Below, piece after piece: positions 7,720 through 16,661 of a DNA stretch of 64,000 nucleotides. The notes below the pieces were generated by a model. It was not told the origin of the DNA and did no database searches. It worked only from the letters and a program-made list of their open reading frames with translations. The number at the start of each line of letters is the position of its first letter. The first letter of the stretch is position 1. A program made the translations under genes and the position numbers. The DNA comes from Aquabacterium humicola (GTDB taxonomy: Bacteria; Pseudomonadota; Gammaproteobacteria; Burkholderiales; Burkholderiaceae_C). Location of the stretch: positions 310,001 to 374,000 of the forward strand of contig NZ_JARGNB010000004.1 in NCBI RefSeq assembly GCF_030167915.1. Reading direction: 5' to 3'.

Positions 7720-9941
7720 GCAGCCGTGACATTCCGGGCGCCGTCCTGCGCCGCCGCAGCCTGTTGCTGGCCGGCGCCGGCAGCGTCGGTGCGCTGGTGC
7801 TGCCGCTGCGCCTGGCGGCGCAGCCCGCCGGCACCGGGGGAGCCGCTTCCGCCTTCGAGCCCAACGCCTTCATCCGCATCACGCCGGACGACCGCGTCGT
7901 GCTGACCAGCCACCGTGCCGAGATGGGCCAGGGCACGCGCACCGCGCTGGCGATGATCCTCTGCGACGAGCTCGACGCCGACTGGTCGCGCGTGACGGTG
8001 CAGCGGGCCGACGGCGATGCGCGCTACGGCGACCAGAACACCGTCGGCGACGCGACCCTGATCGTCAGCTGGGAGCCGCTGCGCCAGGCCGCCGCCGCGG
8101 CGCGCACGATGCTCGTGCAGGCCGCCGCGGCACAGTGGAAGCTCGCGCCCGAGGCGCTGCGCACCGGGGCCGGCCGCGTATCGACGAAGGACGGCACGAA
8201 GTCCGCGCGCTACGGCGAGCTGGTGCGCGCGGCCGCGAAGCTGCCGGTGCCGTCATCGCCGACGCTGAAGGCCGCCGCCGACTACACGCTGATCGGCAGG
8301 CCGACGCCCGGCGTCGACCTGCGCGCGCAGACCACCGGCGCGATGGTCTACGGCCTCGACGTGCGCCGGCCCGGCATGCGCTACGCGGTGGTCGCGCGGG
8401 CGCCGCTGCCGGGCGTGACGCTCAAGCAGATCGACGACCGCGCCGCCCGGGCCGTGGCCGGCGTCGAGCACGTCTTTGCGCTCGACGCGGTGTTCCGCGC
8501 CGAAGGCTCGACCGATGCCGGCGTGGCGGTGGTCGCGCGCGACAGCTGGGCCTGCCTGCAGGCGCGGCGCGCGCTGCAGATCGAATGGAACGTGCCCGCC
8601 ACGCCTGACAGCGCGGCGATCCGCCAACGCCTGGAAGACGCGGCCAGCGGCAGCGGCACGGTCTACCGCAGCAACGGTGATCTCGATGCGGCCAAGGCGA
8701 GCGCCGGCGCGGTGACCGTCGCGCGCCGCTACTACACGCCGCTGCTGACGCACGCACCGCTGGAGCCGCCGAACTGCACGGCCGACGTGCGCGCCGACCG
8801 CTGCGAGGTCTGGGCACCGACGCAGAACCCCGGCGAGGCGCGCGAGCGCATCGCCGAGGAACTGAAGCTGCCGATCGAGCGCGTCACGGTGCATGTGGCC
8901 GATATCGGCGGCGGCTTCGGCCGCAAGTCGATGCACGATTTCGTGTTGGAGGCGGTGCGGGTGAGCCGCCGCATCGGCGCACCGGTGAAACTCTTCTGGA
9001 GCCGCGAGGACGACCTGCGTCACGGCTTCTACCGCAGCCCCTGCGTGCAGGTGATCGAGGCGGGCGCCGGGTCGTCGGGCGAGCCGCTCTACTGGCGCCA
9101 CCACACCGCGCACGGCTCGCAGCGGCCGACCTCCGAGGACGTCGCGCCGCGCGAGCTGCAGATGGGCGAGCTGCTCGGCGGCGCGTCGCGGCTGCCCTAT
9201 GCGTTCCCGCATGTCCGCATCGAGGGCACGCATGTCGACATGCCGTTGCGGCGCGCGTGGATGCGCGGCGTGCAGAACGCCTTCCATGCGTTCGCGGTGG
9301 AAAGTGCGCTCGACGAGCTGGCGGTGAAGGCCGGCCAGGACCCGCTGGCATGGCGCCTCGCACAGCTCCAGCCGGCACGCCGCACGCAGTTCCTGCGCAC
9401 GCGCGTATCGACCGAGTTCTGGTTCGACTCCGGGCGCCTGGCCGGTGTGATCCGCCGCGTCGCCGAGCTCGCGAACTGGTCGGCGCCGCTGCCGGCGACG
9501 GGTCCGTCACGCGGCCGCGGCTTCGCTGCGCACGTGCAGAGCGGCACCTATGTCGCGATGGTCGCGGAGGTTTCGCGCCGCGGCGACAGCCTGCACGTCG
9601 AGCGCATCTGCTGCGCGGTCGACTGCGGCCGCGTGATCAACCCCGACTCGGCACGCGCGCAGGTCGAGGGCGCGACGATCTACGGCATGTCGTCGTGCCT
9701 GTACGGCGCGATCACGCTCGAAAGCGGCACGGTCGCGCAGAGCAACTTCCATGACTATCCGGTCGCGCGCTTCGCCGACCGGCCGCGCTTCGAGATCGCC
9801 TTCGTCGACAGCAGCGCCTCGCCGACCGGCCTCGGCGAGCCCTGCGTGCCACTGGTCGCGCCGGCGATCGCCAACGCCGTCGCGCATGCCGGCTGGGGCC
9901 GGCTGACCGAGTGGCCGCTGAAGCTGGCGGCGGCCGTCTGA
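7716..9941 (+). CDS. Molybdopterin-binding subunit of a xanthine-dehydrogenase-family hydroxylase, IorB-like
   Basis: 741 aa. It begins with a Tat-type leader (RRRSLLLAGAGSVGALVL), so the folded cofactor-loaded enzyme is probably exported. Molybdenum-cofactor domain motifs: AEMGQGTRTALAMILCDELD (about 70), DIGGGFGRKSMHDF (about 395), RAWMRGVQ (about 515), and GLGEPCVPLVAPAIANAV (about 705), containing the conserved active-site Glu. No FAD subunit and no XdhC-type chaperone is nearby, as expected for IorAB enzymes that use a cytochrome-type acceptor. The substrate cannot be read from sequence; the location beside nucleoside catabolism may be chance. Confidence 0.9.
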   Translation: MSSRDIPGAVLRRRSLLLAGAGSVGALVLPLRLAAQPAGTGGAASAFEPNAFIRITPDDRVVLTSHRAEMGQGTRTALAMILCDELDADWSRVTVQRADGDARYGDQNTVGDATLIVSWEPLRQAAAAARTMLVQAAAAQWKLAPEALRTGAGRVSTKDGTKSARYGELVRAAAKLPVPSSPTLKAAADYTLIGRPTPGVDLRAQTTGAMVYGLDVRRPGMRYAVVARAPLPGVTLKQIDDRAARAVAGVEHVFALDAVFRAEGSTDAGVAVVARDSWACLQARRALQIEWNVPATPDSAAIRQRLEDAASGSGTVYRSNGDLDAAKASAGAVTVARRYYTPLLTHAPLEPPNCTADVRADRCEVWAPTQNPGEARERIAEELKLPIERVTVHVADIGGGFGRKSMHDFVLEAVRVSRRIGAPVKLFWSREDDLRHGFYRSPCVQVIEAGAGSSGEPLYWRHHTAHGSQRPTSEDVAPRELQMGELLGGASRLPYAFPHVRIEGTHVDMPLRRAWMRGVQNAFHAFAVESALDELAVKAGQDPLAWRLAQLQPARRTQFLRTRVSTEFWFDSGRLAGVIRRVAELANWSAPLPATGPSRGRGFAAHVQSGTYVAMVAEVSRRGDSLHVERICCAVDCGRVINPDSARAQVEGATIYGMSSCLYGAITLESGTVAQSNFHDYPVARFADRPRFEIAFVDSSASPTGLGEPCVPLVAPAIANAVAHAGWGRLTEWPLKLAAAV

Positions 9942-9977
9942 GCGGGCCGATGCTCGCGACCCACGGTCAGCCTCAGA

Positions 9978-10075
9978 ACAAGACAGGGCTTGTATTTTGT
10001 TGAAACAAGCCTGGGCTTTTAATTCTTACGAACAAGCTGTGGCTTTTACGATGCAAGAAACAAGTCCAGGCCTGT
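9978..10075. promoter_or_regulatory. Four tandem operator-like palindromes upstream of hipB
   Basis: Four copies of a 16-bp imperfect palindrome built on ACAAG-N6-CTTGT: 9978-9993, 10005-10020, 10032-10047 and 10060-10075. The best is the first, ACAAGACAGGGCTTGT. Start-to-start spacing is 27, 27 and 28 bp. They lie in an unusually AT-rich gap between the molybdenum hydroxylase and hipB and end 25 bp before the hipB ATG. Array and position fit cooperative autorepression by HipB or the HipBA complex (known for this family); the binding itself is inferred. Confidence 0.72.
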
Positions 10076-10100
10076 ACCATGGCAGCCGCCGGAGCACGCC

Positions 10101-10391
10101 ATGGACTATCCCGTCAAGACGACTGCGCAGCTGCGTCCCCAGCTGCAAGCTCTACGCAAGAAGCGTGGCCTGACGCAGGCCCAGCTCGGCCAGGCGCTGG
10201 GCGTCACGCAGGCGCGCATCGTCGAGATCGAGGCGGCACCTGCCAGCGTGAGCCTGCAGCAGATCATGCAGGTGCTGAGCGTGCTCGGTGCCGGCCTCGT
10301 CATCCGCGACGACGAGCCACCCGCCCCCGGCCCGGCGCCCAGCGTCCGAGGCAGCCGACGCGCCACGGGTGGCAAGCGGGGCAGTTGGTGA
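10101..10391 (+). CDS. hipB: HipB-type antitoxin / XRE-family repressor
   Basis: 96 aa. A Cro/C1-type helix-turn-helix covers about residues 8-63 (LRPQLQALRKKRGLTQAQLG, VTQARIVEIEAAP, SLQQIMQVLSVLG). The last 30 residues are Pro/Gly/Arg-rich and probably disordered, as expected of an antitoxin tail. It should neutralise HipA and repress the operon through the four upstream palindromes. The stop overlaps the hipA GTG start (GTGA), coupling the two products. Confidence 0.9.
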   Translation: MDYPVKTTAQLRPQLQALRKKRGLTQAQLGQALGVTQARIVEIEAAPASVSLQQIMQVLSVLGAGLVIRDDEPPAPGPAPSVRGSRRATGGKRGSW

Positions 10392-11722
10392 GCGCACGCC
10401 TGGGCGCCTGGATGAACGGCGAGTTCGTCGGCACCTGGGCGGTCGATCGCGCCAGCCACCGCTTCGTCTACGACCCCGCCTGGCTGCAGTCGCCGCGCCG
10501 GCGTGCGCTGTCGCTGTCGCTGCCGATCACCGCGACCCGCGAGATCCGCGGCGAGGTCGTCGCCAACTACTTCGACAACCTGCTGCCGGACAACCAGAAG
10601 ATTCGCGAACGGGTCGCCCGGCGCTACAGGGCCCGATCCACCGATGCGTTCGCATTGCTGCAGGCGATCGGCCGCGACTGCGTCGGCGCCGTGCAGCTGC
10701 TGCCGGACGGCCAGGCGCCGCAGGGCTGGGACCGCATCGAGCGCAAGCCGCTGACCGAAGCACAGGTTGCCGACATCCTCCGCGCCGTGCCGTCCGAGGT
10801 GGTGCTGGGCCAGCACGGCGACGATGACCTGCTCCGCATCTCTCTGGCCGGCGCACAGGAGAAGACCGCGCTGCTGTACAGCCGCAAGCGCTGGTACCGG
10901 CCGCAAGGCGCGACGCCGACGACCCACATCCTCAAGCTGCCCCTCGGCCTGGTCGGTGGCTCCAGGCGCATCGACCTGGCGGACTCCGTCGAGAACGAGT
11001 GGCTTTGCGCGCGCATCCTTCACCACCTGGACCTGCCCGTCGCGGAGACCGAGATCGCCCTCTTCGAGGACCAGAAAGTCCTGGCAGTGCGGCGCTTCGA
11101 CCGTTCCTGGCAACGGTCCGTCGACGGTGGCGAATGGATTGCGCGCCTGCCCCAGGAGGACTTCTGCCAGGCCATGGGCTACCCGCCCGACAAGAAATAC
11201 GAGAGTCACGGCGGTCCCGGCATGGCAGAGTGCCTGCGGCTGCTGCAGGGCAGCGCGGATCCGGACGACCGCGAAACCTTCGCGATCACCCAGCTGACGT
11301 TCTGGCTGCTGGCGGCCACCGACGGGCACGCCAAGAACTTCTCGATCTTCCTGGAAGCCGGCGATGCGTTCATCACGACGCCGCTGTACGACGTGATCTC
11401 CGCATGGCCCTACATCGGAGATCGCGGCGACCAGATCCGCTGGCGCAAGGCCGCGCTCGCGATGGCGCTGCGCGCGAAGAACGCGCACTACGCGCTGCAC
11501 ACGGTCCATGCCCGACACTGGCAGACCCTCGCGATGCGCAGCGGCGGCACCACCGTCTGGCGTCGCATGCTGCGTCACGTCGAGGCGGTCGAAACCGCGC
11601 TGGCCGGGGTGGAATCCGAGCTGCCCGATGGCTTTCCACCCCACACCTGGGATGCGATTTCAAAGGGCATGCGCCGGCAGGTCCAGCACTTCATGGCCGG
11701 CACCACCGAACTCAAAGCCTGA
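10388..11722 (+). CDS. hipA: HipA-type serine/threonine kinase toxin
   Basis: 444 aa, close to the 440 aa of E. coli HipA. Known members phosphorylate glutamyl-tRNA synthetase and induce persistence. Visible: N-terminal subdomain MNGEFVGTW; the Gly-rich loop ISLAGAQEKTALL; HILKLP; catalytic loop AATDGHAKNFS near residue 307, with the Asp and Asn/Lys needed for catalysis; TPLYDVISAWPY (metal-binding Asp). All key residues are present, so it looks active. GTG at 10388 was chosen because it overlaps the hipB stop; ATG at 10412 is the alternative. Confidence 0.92.
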   Translation: MSARLGAWMNGEFVGTWAVDRASHRFVYDPAWLQSPRRRALSLSLPITATREIRGEVVANYFDNLLPDNQKIRERVARRYRARSTDAFALLQAIGRDCVGAVQLLPDGQAPQGWDRIERKPLTEAQVADILRAVPSEVVLGQHGDDDLLRISLAGAQEKTALLYSRKRWYRPQGATPTTHILKLPLGLVGGSRRIDLADSVENEWLCARILHHLDLPVAETEIALFEDQKVLAVRRFDRSWQRSVDGGEWIARLPQEDFCQAMGYPPDKKYESHGGPGMAECLRLLQGSADPDDRETFAITQLTFWLLAATDGHAKNFSIFLEAGDAFITTPLYDVISAWPYIGDRGDQIRWRKAALAMALRAKNAHYALHTVHARHWQTLAMRSGGTTVWRRMLRHVEAVETALAGVESELPDGFPPHTWDAISKGMRRQVQHFMAGTTELKA

Positions 11723-11733
11723 TCCGAGCACCC

Positions 11734-12372
11734 ATGCTGCGCTACCACACCGTCCCCGTCACCGCCTTCCAGCAGAACTGCTCCATCGTGTGGTGCGACG
11801 AGACGATGGAAGCCGCGGTGATCGATCCCGGCGGCGAGCTGCCCCGGCTGCGCGCCGAGTGCGCGCGGCTGGGCGTGACGCTCAAGCAGATCCTGCTGAC
11901 CCATGCCCACATCGACCATGCCGGCGCCACCGGCACGCTGGCGCGCGAGGACGGGCTGCCCATCGTCGGGCCGCATCCGGACGACCGCTTCTGGATCGAT
12001 GCGCTGCCGCGGCAGTCGCAGATGTTCCGCTTCCCGCCGGCCGAGGCCTTCCTGCCCGACCGCTGGCTGGACGACGGCGACACGGTGCAGGTCGGCCGCT
12101 GCACGCTGGCCGTGCGCCACTGCCCCGGCCACACGCCCGGCCACGTGGTGTTCCACAGCGCCGAGGCGAAGCGGGCCTTCGTCGGCGACGTGCTCTTCGC
12201 CGGCAGCATCGGCCGCACCGACTTCCCCGGCGGCGACCACGCCACGCTGATCGCCAGCATCACCGGACGGCTGTGGCCGATGGGCGACGATACGGTCTTC
12301 ATCCCCGGTCACGGGCCGGAGAGCAGCTTCGGCCAGGAGCGGCGCAGCAACCCCTACGTCGGCGGCACCTGA
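11734..12372 (+). CDS. Metallo-beta-lactamase-fold hydrolase, glyoxalase II-like
   Basis: 212 aa, single domain. The zinc signature HAHIDHAG sits near residue 59, followed by CPGHTPGHVVF, FVGDVLFAGSIGRTDF (bridging Asp) and FIPGHGPESSFGQE. It lacks the extra C-terminal domain of GloB and matches the short YcbL-type hydrolases that act on thioesters such as S-lactoylglutathione. It starts 11 bp after hipA on the same strand and could share its transcript, though the function is unrelated. Confidence 0.88.
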   Translation: MLRYHTVPVTAFQQNCSIVWCDETMEAAVIDPGGELPRLRAECARLGVTLKQILLTHAHIDHAGATGTLAREDGLPIVGPHPDDRFWIDALPRQSQMFRFPPAEAFLPDRWLDDGDTVQVGRCTLAVRHCPGHTPGHVVFHSAEAKRAFVGDVLFAGSIGRTDFPGGDHATLIASITGRLWPMGDDTVFIPGHGPESSFGQERRSNPYVGGT

Positions 12373-12512
12373 GGCTTGTCCAGCCAGCGCTGCACCGCCG
12401 GCAGGTGAATAGATCACTGCCCGGCGCGGGCACGACTGCCTAGTCTTGCGGCCGTGCTCGCGCCGTCGGTGCGGATTTCCGCCCGACCCGGCGCGAGGCG
12501 TAGGAGAACCCC

Positions 12513-13256
12513 ATGCTCGACGCCTTCGACCTGACCGGCCTGTCCAGTTCTGCACGCAGCCCGGCCTTCGCCTTCGACCCTGCGCCGCTGCCGCCGGCGC
12601 GCCGACTGCTGCAGATGGTCGATGAACTCGACTACGGCATCCTGCTGCTCAACGACGACGGCCAGGTCTGCCAGGCCAACCGTGCCGCGCGGCGCGAGCT
12701 CGACGACAGCCATCCGCTGCAGCTGCACGGCAACGAGCTGCGTCCGCGCCATGCCCATGACCTGCTGCCGCTGCGCGACGCCCTGACCAGCGCCGCGCAG
12801 CGCGGCCTGCGCCGGCTGCTGTGCCTGGGCGACGACGAGCTGCGCGTGACGTTGGCCGTGGTGCCGCTGGCGGCCCTGCCCGGCGAGGCCGGCCGCTGCG
12901 TGATGCTGGTGCTGGGCAAGCGCCAGATCTGCGAAGAGCTCACCGTCGAGTGGTTCGCGCGCGCCTACGGGCTGACGCTGGCCGAGACCGCGGTCGTCAA
13001 GGGCCTGTGCGCCGACCTCACGCCCAACGAGATCGCGGTGCGCCAGGGTGTCGGCCTGGCGACGATCCGCACGCAGATCGGCAGCATCCGCGCGAAGACC
13101 CGCTCGCCGAGCATCCGTGCGCTGGTGCGCCAGGTGGCGATGCTGCCGCCGCTGGTCAGCGCGCTGCAGGGCCTGGCGCCGCTGCCGGTGCCGGCACGCG
13201 CGCGGCCGGCCGCCGGCGCCCGCACCGCCGAGCCGCGCACGGCGCTGGCGGCCTGA
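12513..13256 (+). CDS. LuxR-family regulator with PAS-like sensor
   Basis: 247 aa. Residues about 30-140 look PAS-like (LQMVDELDYGILLLNDDGQVCQANRAA is a typical first strand and helix). A LuxR helix-turn-helix occupies about 152-215 (GLTLAETAVVKGLCADLTPNEIA, GLATIRTQIGSIRAKT). The C-terminal 30 residues are Ala/Pro/Arg-rich. RBS GTAGGAG lies eight bases before the ATG. No autoinducer or receiver domain is visible, so the signal is unknown. It sits 80 bp before a Crp/Fnr regulator on the same strand. Confidence 0.85.
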   Translation: MLDAFDLTGLSSSARSPAFAFDPAPLPPARRLLQMVDELDYGILLLNDDGQVCQANRAARRELDDSHPLQLHGNELRPRHAHDLLPLRDALTSAAQRGLRRLLCLGDDELRVTLAVVPLAALPGEAGRCVMLVLGKRQICEELTVEWFARAYGLTLAETAVVKGLCADLTPNEIAVRQGVGLATIRTQIGSIRAKTRSPSIRALVRQVAMLPPLVSALQGLAPLPVPARARPAAGARTAEPRTALAA

Positions 13257-13336
13257 GCGCCCGCCCGGACCGGCCGCCCCCCCGAGAGCGCCCCGAGCGC
13301 AAGGAGCGCGCCGGCGCGGTGCATTAGCATCGCGCC

Positions 13337-13987
13337 GTGCCGCCGCTTCCGTCCAACGACCTGCCCCCGATGAGCGATGCGCTCACCGCGCTGGCCACGC
13401 GCGGCGAGGTGCGGCGCTATCGCCGCGGCACCGTGCTCATCCACGAGGGCGACATCGGCGAGACGATCTTCATCATCATCTCCGGCCGGCTGCGCGCGTA
13501 CAGCGTCGGCGACAACGAGCGCGAGATCACCTACGGCGTCTACGGCCCCGGCGAGTACCTGGGCGAGATGAGCCTGGACGGCGGCCGGCGCTCGGCCAGC
13601 GTGATCACGCTCGAAGCCTGCACCTGCGCGGTGATCACGCGGCGCACGCTGGAGGCCTTCATCGCCGAGCAGCCGGCCTTCGCCTTCGAGCTGCTGGCCA
13701 AGGTGATACGCCGGGCGCGCGCCGCGACGCTGAGCGCGCGCCAGATGGCGCTGAACGACGTCTACGGCCGGCTGAAGCAGCTGCTGGAGTCGCTGGCGCC
13801 GACACCCGACGGCAACGGCCGGCGCGTGCTGCAGGAACGGCTCACGCACCAGGAGATCGCCAACCGGCTCGGCTGCTCGCGCGAGATGGTCAGCCGGCTG
13901 GTGAAGGACCTGCAGCGCGGCGGCTTCGTCGAGGCGCTCGGCGCCGGCGGCCTGGCGATCGCACGATCGCTGCCCGCGAAGTGGTGA
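13337..13987 (+). CDS. Crp/Fnr-family transcriptional regulator
   Basis: 216 aa from a GTG; ATG at 13370 is an equally possible start. The cyclic-nucleotide-binding beta roll spans about residues 15-125 (RGTVLIHEGDIGETIFIIISGRL, YGPGEYLGEMSLDGG RRSAS region). A winged helix-turn-helix of the Crp type spans about 145-205 (LTHQEIANRLGCSREMVSRLVKDL). GEMSLDGGRRSA resembles the cAMP phosphate-binding cassette (GE...R.A), so a cyclic nucleotide ligand is plausible. No N-terminal cysteine cluster is present, so it is not an Fnr oxygen sensor. Its stop converges on the M48 gene. Confidence 0.9.
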   Translation: MPPLPSNDLPPMSDALTALATRGEVRRYRRGTVLIHEGDIGETIFIIISGRLRAYSVGDNEREITYGVYGPGEYLGEMSLDGGRRSASVITLEACTCAVITRRTLEAFIAEQPAFAFELLAKVIRRARAATLSARQMALNDVYGRLKQLLESLAPTPDGNGRRVLQERLTHQEIANRLGCSREMVSRLVKDLQRGGFVEALGAGGLAIARSLPAKW

Positions 13988-14053
13988 CAGCCGCCGCGCC
14001 CGTGGCCTGACGGCGGACTGCGCGCCAGCCGCTGGCGGCGCGGGCTGCAGCGG

Positions 14054-14992
14054 CTACTGCCTGGCGGCGGCGGGCGCCGGCGGGCCGAAATGCTGCGCCG
14101 GCTTCGGCGCCTGCTGGAACACCGGCTCGACCCGCGGCATGCGCGCCTCGATCTCGGCGATTCGCGCCTCCCCCGACGGGTGCGTCGACAGCCATTGCGG
14201 CGGCGCGCCCTTGCTCGCCGACATCATCTTCTGCCACAGCGAGACGCCGGCGCGCGGGTTGTAGCCGGCATGCGCGGCCATCCACAGGCCCAGCGCATCG
14301 GCTTCCGATTCGTCGTCGCGCGAGAAGCGCAGCGTCAGCAGCTGGCCGCCCATGTCGGCCACCGCGCGGCCGGCATTGCCCAGGCCGAACAGCGCCGCGC
14401 CGATCTCGATCGCGCCGCGCGTGGCCATGGTCTTGCCCATGCGCTCGCGCGCGTGCTCGAGCAGCGCATGCGCGACCTCGTGGCCCATGATCATCGCCAC
14501 CTCGTCGTCGCTGAGCTGCAGGCGCTGCAGGATGCCGTAGTAGAAGGCGATCTTGCCGCCCGGCATGCAGAAGGCATTGAGCTCGTTCGAGCCGATCAGG
14601 TTGACTTCCCACTTCCAGTCGGCCGAGCGCGGGTTGCAGTTCTTCGTGAACGGCACGATGCGCTCGGCGATGTAGCGCAGGCGCTTGACCTGCGGGTGCT
14701 CCACCGGGCCCAGTGCGCGCTGGTTGCCGGCCTGCGTGAGCATCTGGCGGTACTGCTGCCCGGCGGCCTTCTCGATCTGCTCGGCCGACACCACCTTCGT
14801 GAAGCCTGAGCGCTTGCATTCGGCGGAGATGTCCTGCGCCAGCACGCCGGGGGCGGCCCCGGCCAGCACGCCGGCGCCGAGCAGCGCGCCACCCAGCCGG
14901 CGCCGCGCGTGCAGCGTGCAGCGGCAGTCGCGCGCATGCTCGGCGAGCGGCGGCAGGGGGACGGTGGCGTCGACGTGGAAGCGTTCACTCAT
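14054..14992 (-). CDS. M48-family zinc metalloprotease (exported)
   Basis: 312 aa. A Tat-like signal (HARRRLGGALLGAGVLAGAAPG, about residues 28-50) precedes the mature enzyme. Peptidase M48 features: FCMPGGKIAFYYGIL; the zinc site GHEVAHALLEHARER near residue 170; DDESEADALGLWMAAHAGYNP with the third zinc ligand; and WLSTHPSGEARIAEIE. The size and the lack of TPR repeats place it with the short periplasmic M48 peptidases (LoiP/YcaL-like) that handle misfolded envelope proteins. It lies 42 bp downstream of ampG on the same strand, probably co-transcribed. Confidence 0.9.
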   Translation of the reverse strand: MSERFHVDATVPLPPLAEHARDCRCTLHARRRLGGALLGAGVLAGAAPGVLAQDISAECKRSGFTKVVSAEQIEKAAGQQYRQMLTQAGNQRALGPVEHPQVKRLRYIAERIVPFTKNCNPRSADWKWEVNLIGSNELNAFCMPGGKIAFYYGILQRLQLSDDEVAMIMGHEVAHALLEHARERMGKTMATRGAIEIGAALFGLGNAGRAVADMGGQLLTLRFSRDDESEADALGLWMAAHAGYNPRAGVSLWQKMMSASKGAPPQWLSTHPSGEARIAEIEARMPRVEPVFQQAPKPAQHFGPPAPAAARQ

Positions 14993-15034
14993 GGCGCTGC
15001 GATCCTACGCGTTGCGGGCAAGTTCAATCGTCGT

Positions 15035-16606
15035 TCAGTCGTCTTCCGGCGGACGGCCCGGCACGACCTCCAGCGCCCGCACCGAGGCGCGCATCGCCCA
15101 GAGCATCCACAACGCCGGCAGCGCGAGCACCGTCGACACGATGAAGAAGCTCGGCCAGCCGATCGATTCGGCCAGCACGCCGGCCAGCGGCCCGACCCAG
15201 ACGCGGCCGACCGACGCGAAGGCCGACAGCAGCGCGAATTGCGTCGCGGTGAAGCGCTGCTGCGTCAGGCTCATCAGGAAGGCGAGGAAGGCCGCCGTGC
15301 CCATGCCGCCGGACAGGTTCTCGAACACGACGACCATCAGCAGCGCGCCGTCGACCTCGGTCGGCTGCTTCAGCGTGACGATCACCCAGTCGAAGGCCGG
15401 CATCGTCATCGCCCCGAGGCTGCCCTTGCCCTGCGCCGCCAGCCACCAGAAGCCCAGGTTGCTCGCCGCCTGCAGCACGCCGAAGACCATCAGCGCGCGC
15501 CAGAGACCGAGCTTGAGCATCAGCAGGCCGCCCAGCAGTGCACCGCCGATCGTCAGCCACAGGCCGATCACCTTGTTGACGACGCCGACCTCGGCCGAGC
15601 TGAAGGCCATCGCCTTCAGCAGGAACGGCGTCATCAGCGCGCCGGCGAAGGCATCGCCGAGCTTGTAGAGCACGATGAACAGCAGGAAGGCGGCGGCGCC
15701 GCGCTGCGAGAAGTAGCCGGCCAGGCCGCCCAGCAGCGTCTCGAAGCGCGCGCGCTTCGCGGCCCATGCGGCCAGCGGCAGCGTGAAGCCGATGCCCAGC
15801 AGCAGCGCCAGCAGGTCGACCCAGCGCGCCTTCAGGTTCGGCGCGAGCGCACTGCCCTCGAGCCACGGCCCGAGCAGCACGCCGGCCAGCGGCGTCAGCC
15901 CATGCAGCGTGACGAGGTAGCCGACCGTCGCCGCGGCCATCACCGCGGCGAAGCCGATCAGGTCGTGGCGGGCGATCGACGGCAAGCCGTCGGGCAGGGG
16001 CAGCTTCGGCAGCGCGATCGCCGAGAACAGCGCCGCGCCGACCATCAGCCCCGCCATCAGCCGGTAGACCTCGGGCCACGTCCAGCCGCTGCCGGTGACC
16101 GCATCGGTCCAGATCAGCGCGACGCCCCCGGACAGGATCATCGCCAGCCGATAGCCCATCACCTTCAACGACGAGCCGAGGCCGCGTTCGGCCGGCGGCA
16201 GCAGGTCGGTGGTGAAGGCGTCGATCACCACGTCCTGCGAGGCCGAGACGAAGGCGATCGCCAGCGCCAGCAGCGCGAACAGCTGCAGCGCGTTCTTCGC
16301 CGGCGTCGCGGCGAGCAGCCACAGCAGCGCGGCCAGCACCAGCTGCGTCAGCACCAGCCAGCCGCGGCGCCGACCCCAGCGCGGCAGCAGCTCGAAGCGG
16401 TCCATCAGCGGCGCCCACAGGAACTTGAAGGTGTAGGGCAGGCCGACGAGGCTCAGGAAACCGATGGTCGCGATGTCCAGGCCTTCGATGGACAGCCAGG
16501 CCTGCAGCGCCTGGCCAGTGAGCGCCAGCGGCAGCCCCGAGGCGAAGCCGAGCACGGCGGTGACGAAGATGCGGTAGCTCGCGGCGAGACGCGGGTGGTC
16601 GGGCAT
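15035..16606 (-). CDS. ampG: AmpG-type muropeptide permease (MFS)
   Basis: 523 aa with about 12-14 hydrophobic spans, normal for AmpG. It imports GlcNAc-anhydro-MurNAc-peptides for cell-wall recycling. Family landmarks: FASGLPLALTGQALQAWL in the first helix, GFLSLVGLPYTFKFLWAPLMDRF in the first loop, and SQDVVIDAFTTDLLPPAERGLGSS. The start at the ATG of MPDHPRLAAS was chosen over an upstream extension lacking a membrane topology. It diverges from the acetyltransferase by 55 bp and is followed by the M48 protease. No ampR/ampC is in the window. Confidence 0.9.
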   Translation of the reverse strand: MPDHPRLAASYRIFVTAVLGFASGLPLALTGQALQAWLSIEGLDIATIGFLSLVGLPYTFKFLWAPLMDRFELLPRWGRRRGWLVLTQLVLAALLWLLAATPAKNALQLFALLALAIAFVSASQDVVIDAFTTDLLPPAERGLGSSLKVMGYRLAMILSGGVALIWTDAVTGSGWTWPEVYRLMAGLMVGAALFSAIALPKLPLPDGLPSIARHDLIGFAAVMAAATVGYLVTLHGLTPLAGVLLGPWLEGSALAPNLKARWVDLLALLLGIGFTLPLAAWAAKRARFETLLGGLAGYFSQRGAAAFLLFIVLYKLGDAFAGALMTPFLLKAMAFSSAEVGVVNKVIGLWLTIGGALLGGLLMLKLGLWRALMVFGVLQAASNLGFWWLAAQGKGSLGAMTMPAFDWVIVTLKQPTEVDGALLMVVVFENLSGGMGTAAFLAFLMSLTQQRFTATQFALLSAFASVGRVWVGPLAGVLAESIGWPSFFIVSTVLALPALWMLWAMRASVRALEVVPGRPPEDD

Positions 16607-16661
16607 GGGGTGCCATGGTACGGGGGCTCGTACGGGGGCGTGCAGGGCGAGAATCGCGCGC

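Noticed and set aside
9942-11722. hipBA as part of a mobile island
   Set aside because: Only the operator region is AT-rich. Codon use matches the neighbours, and no integrase, transposase, tRNA or direct repeats flank it.
11734-12372. Antibiotic beta-lactamase
   Set aside because: The HxHxDH fold is present, but the protein has no signal peptide and matches the glyoxalase II-like hydrolases. Nothing links it to AmpG or CreBC nearby beyond proximity.
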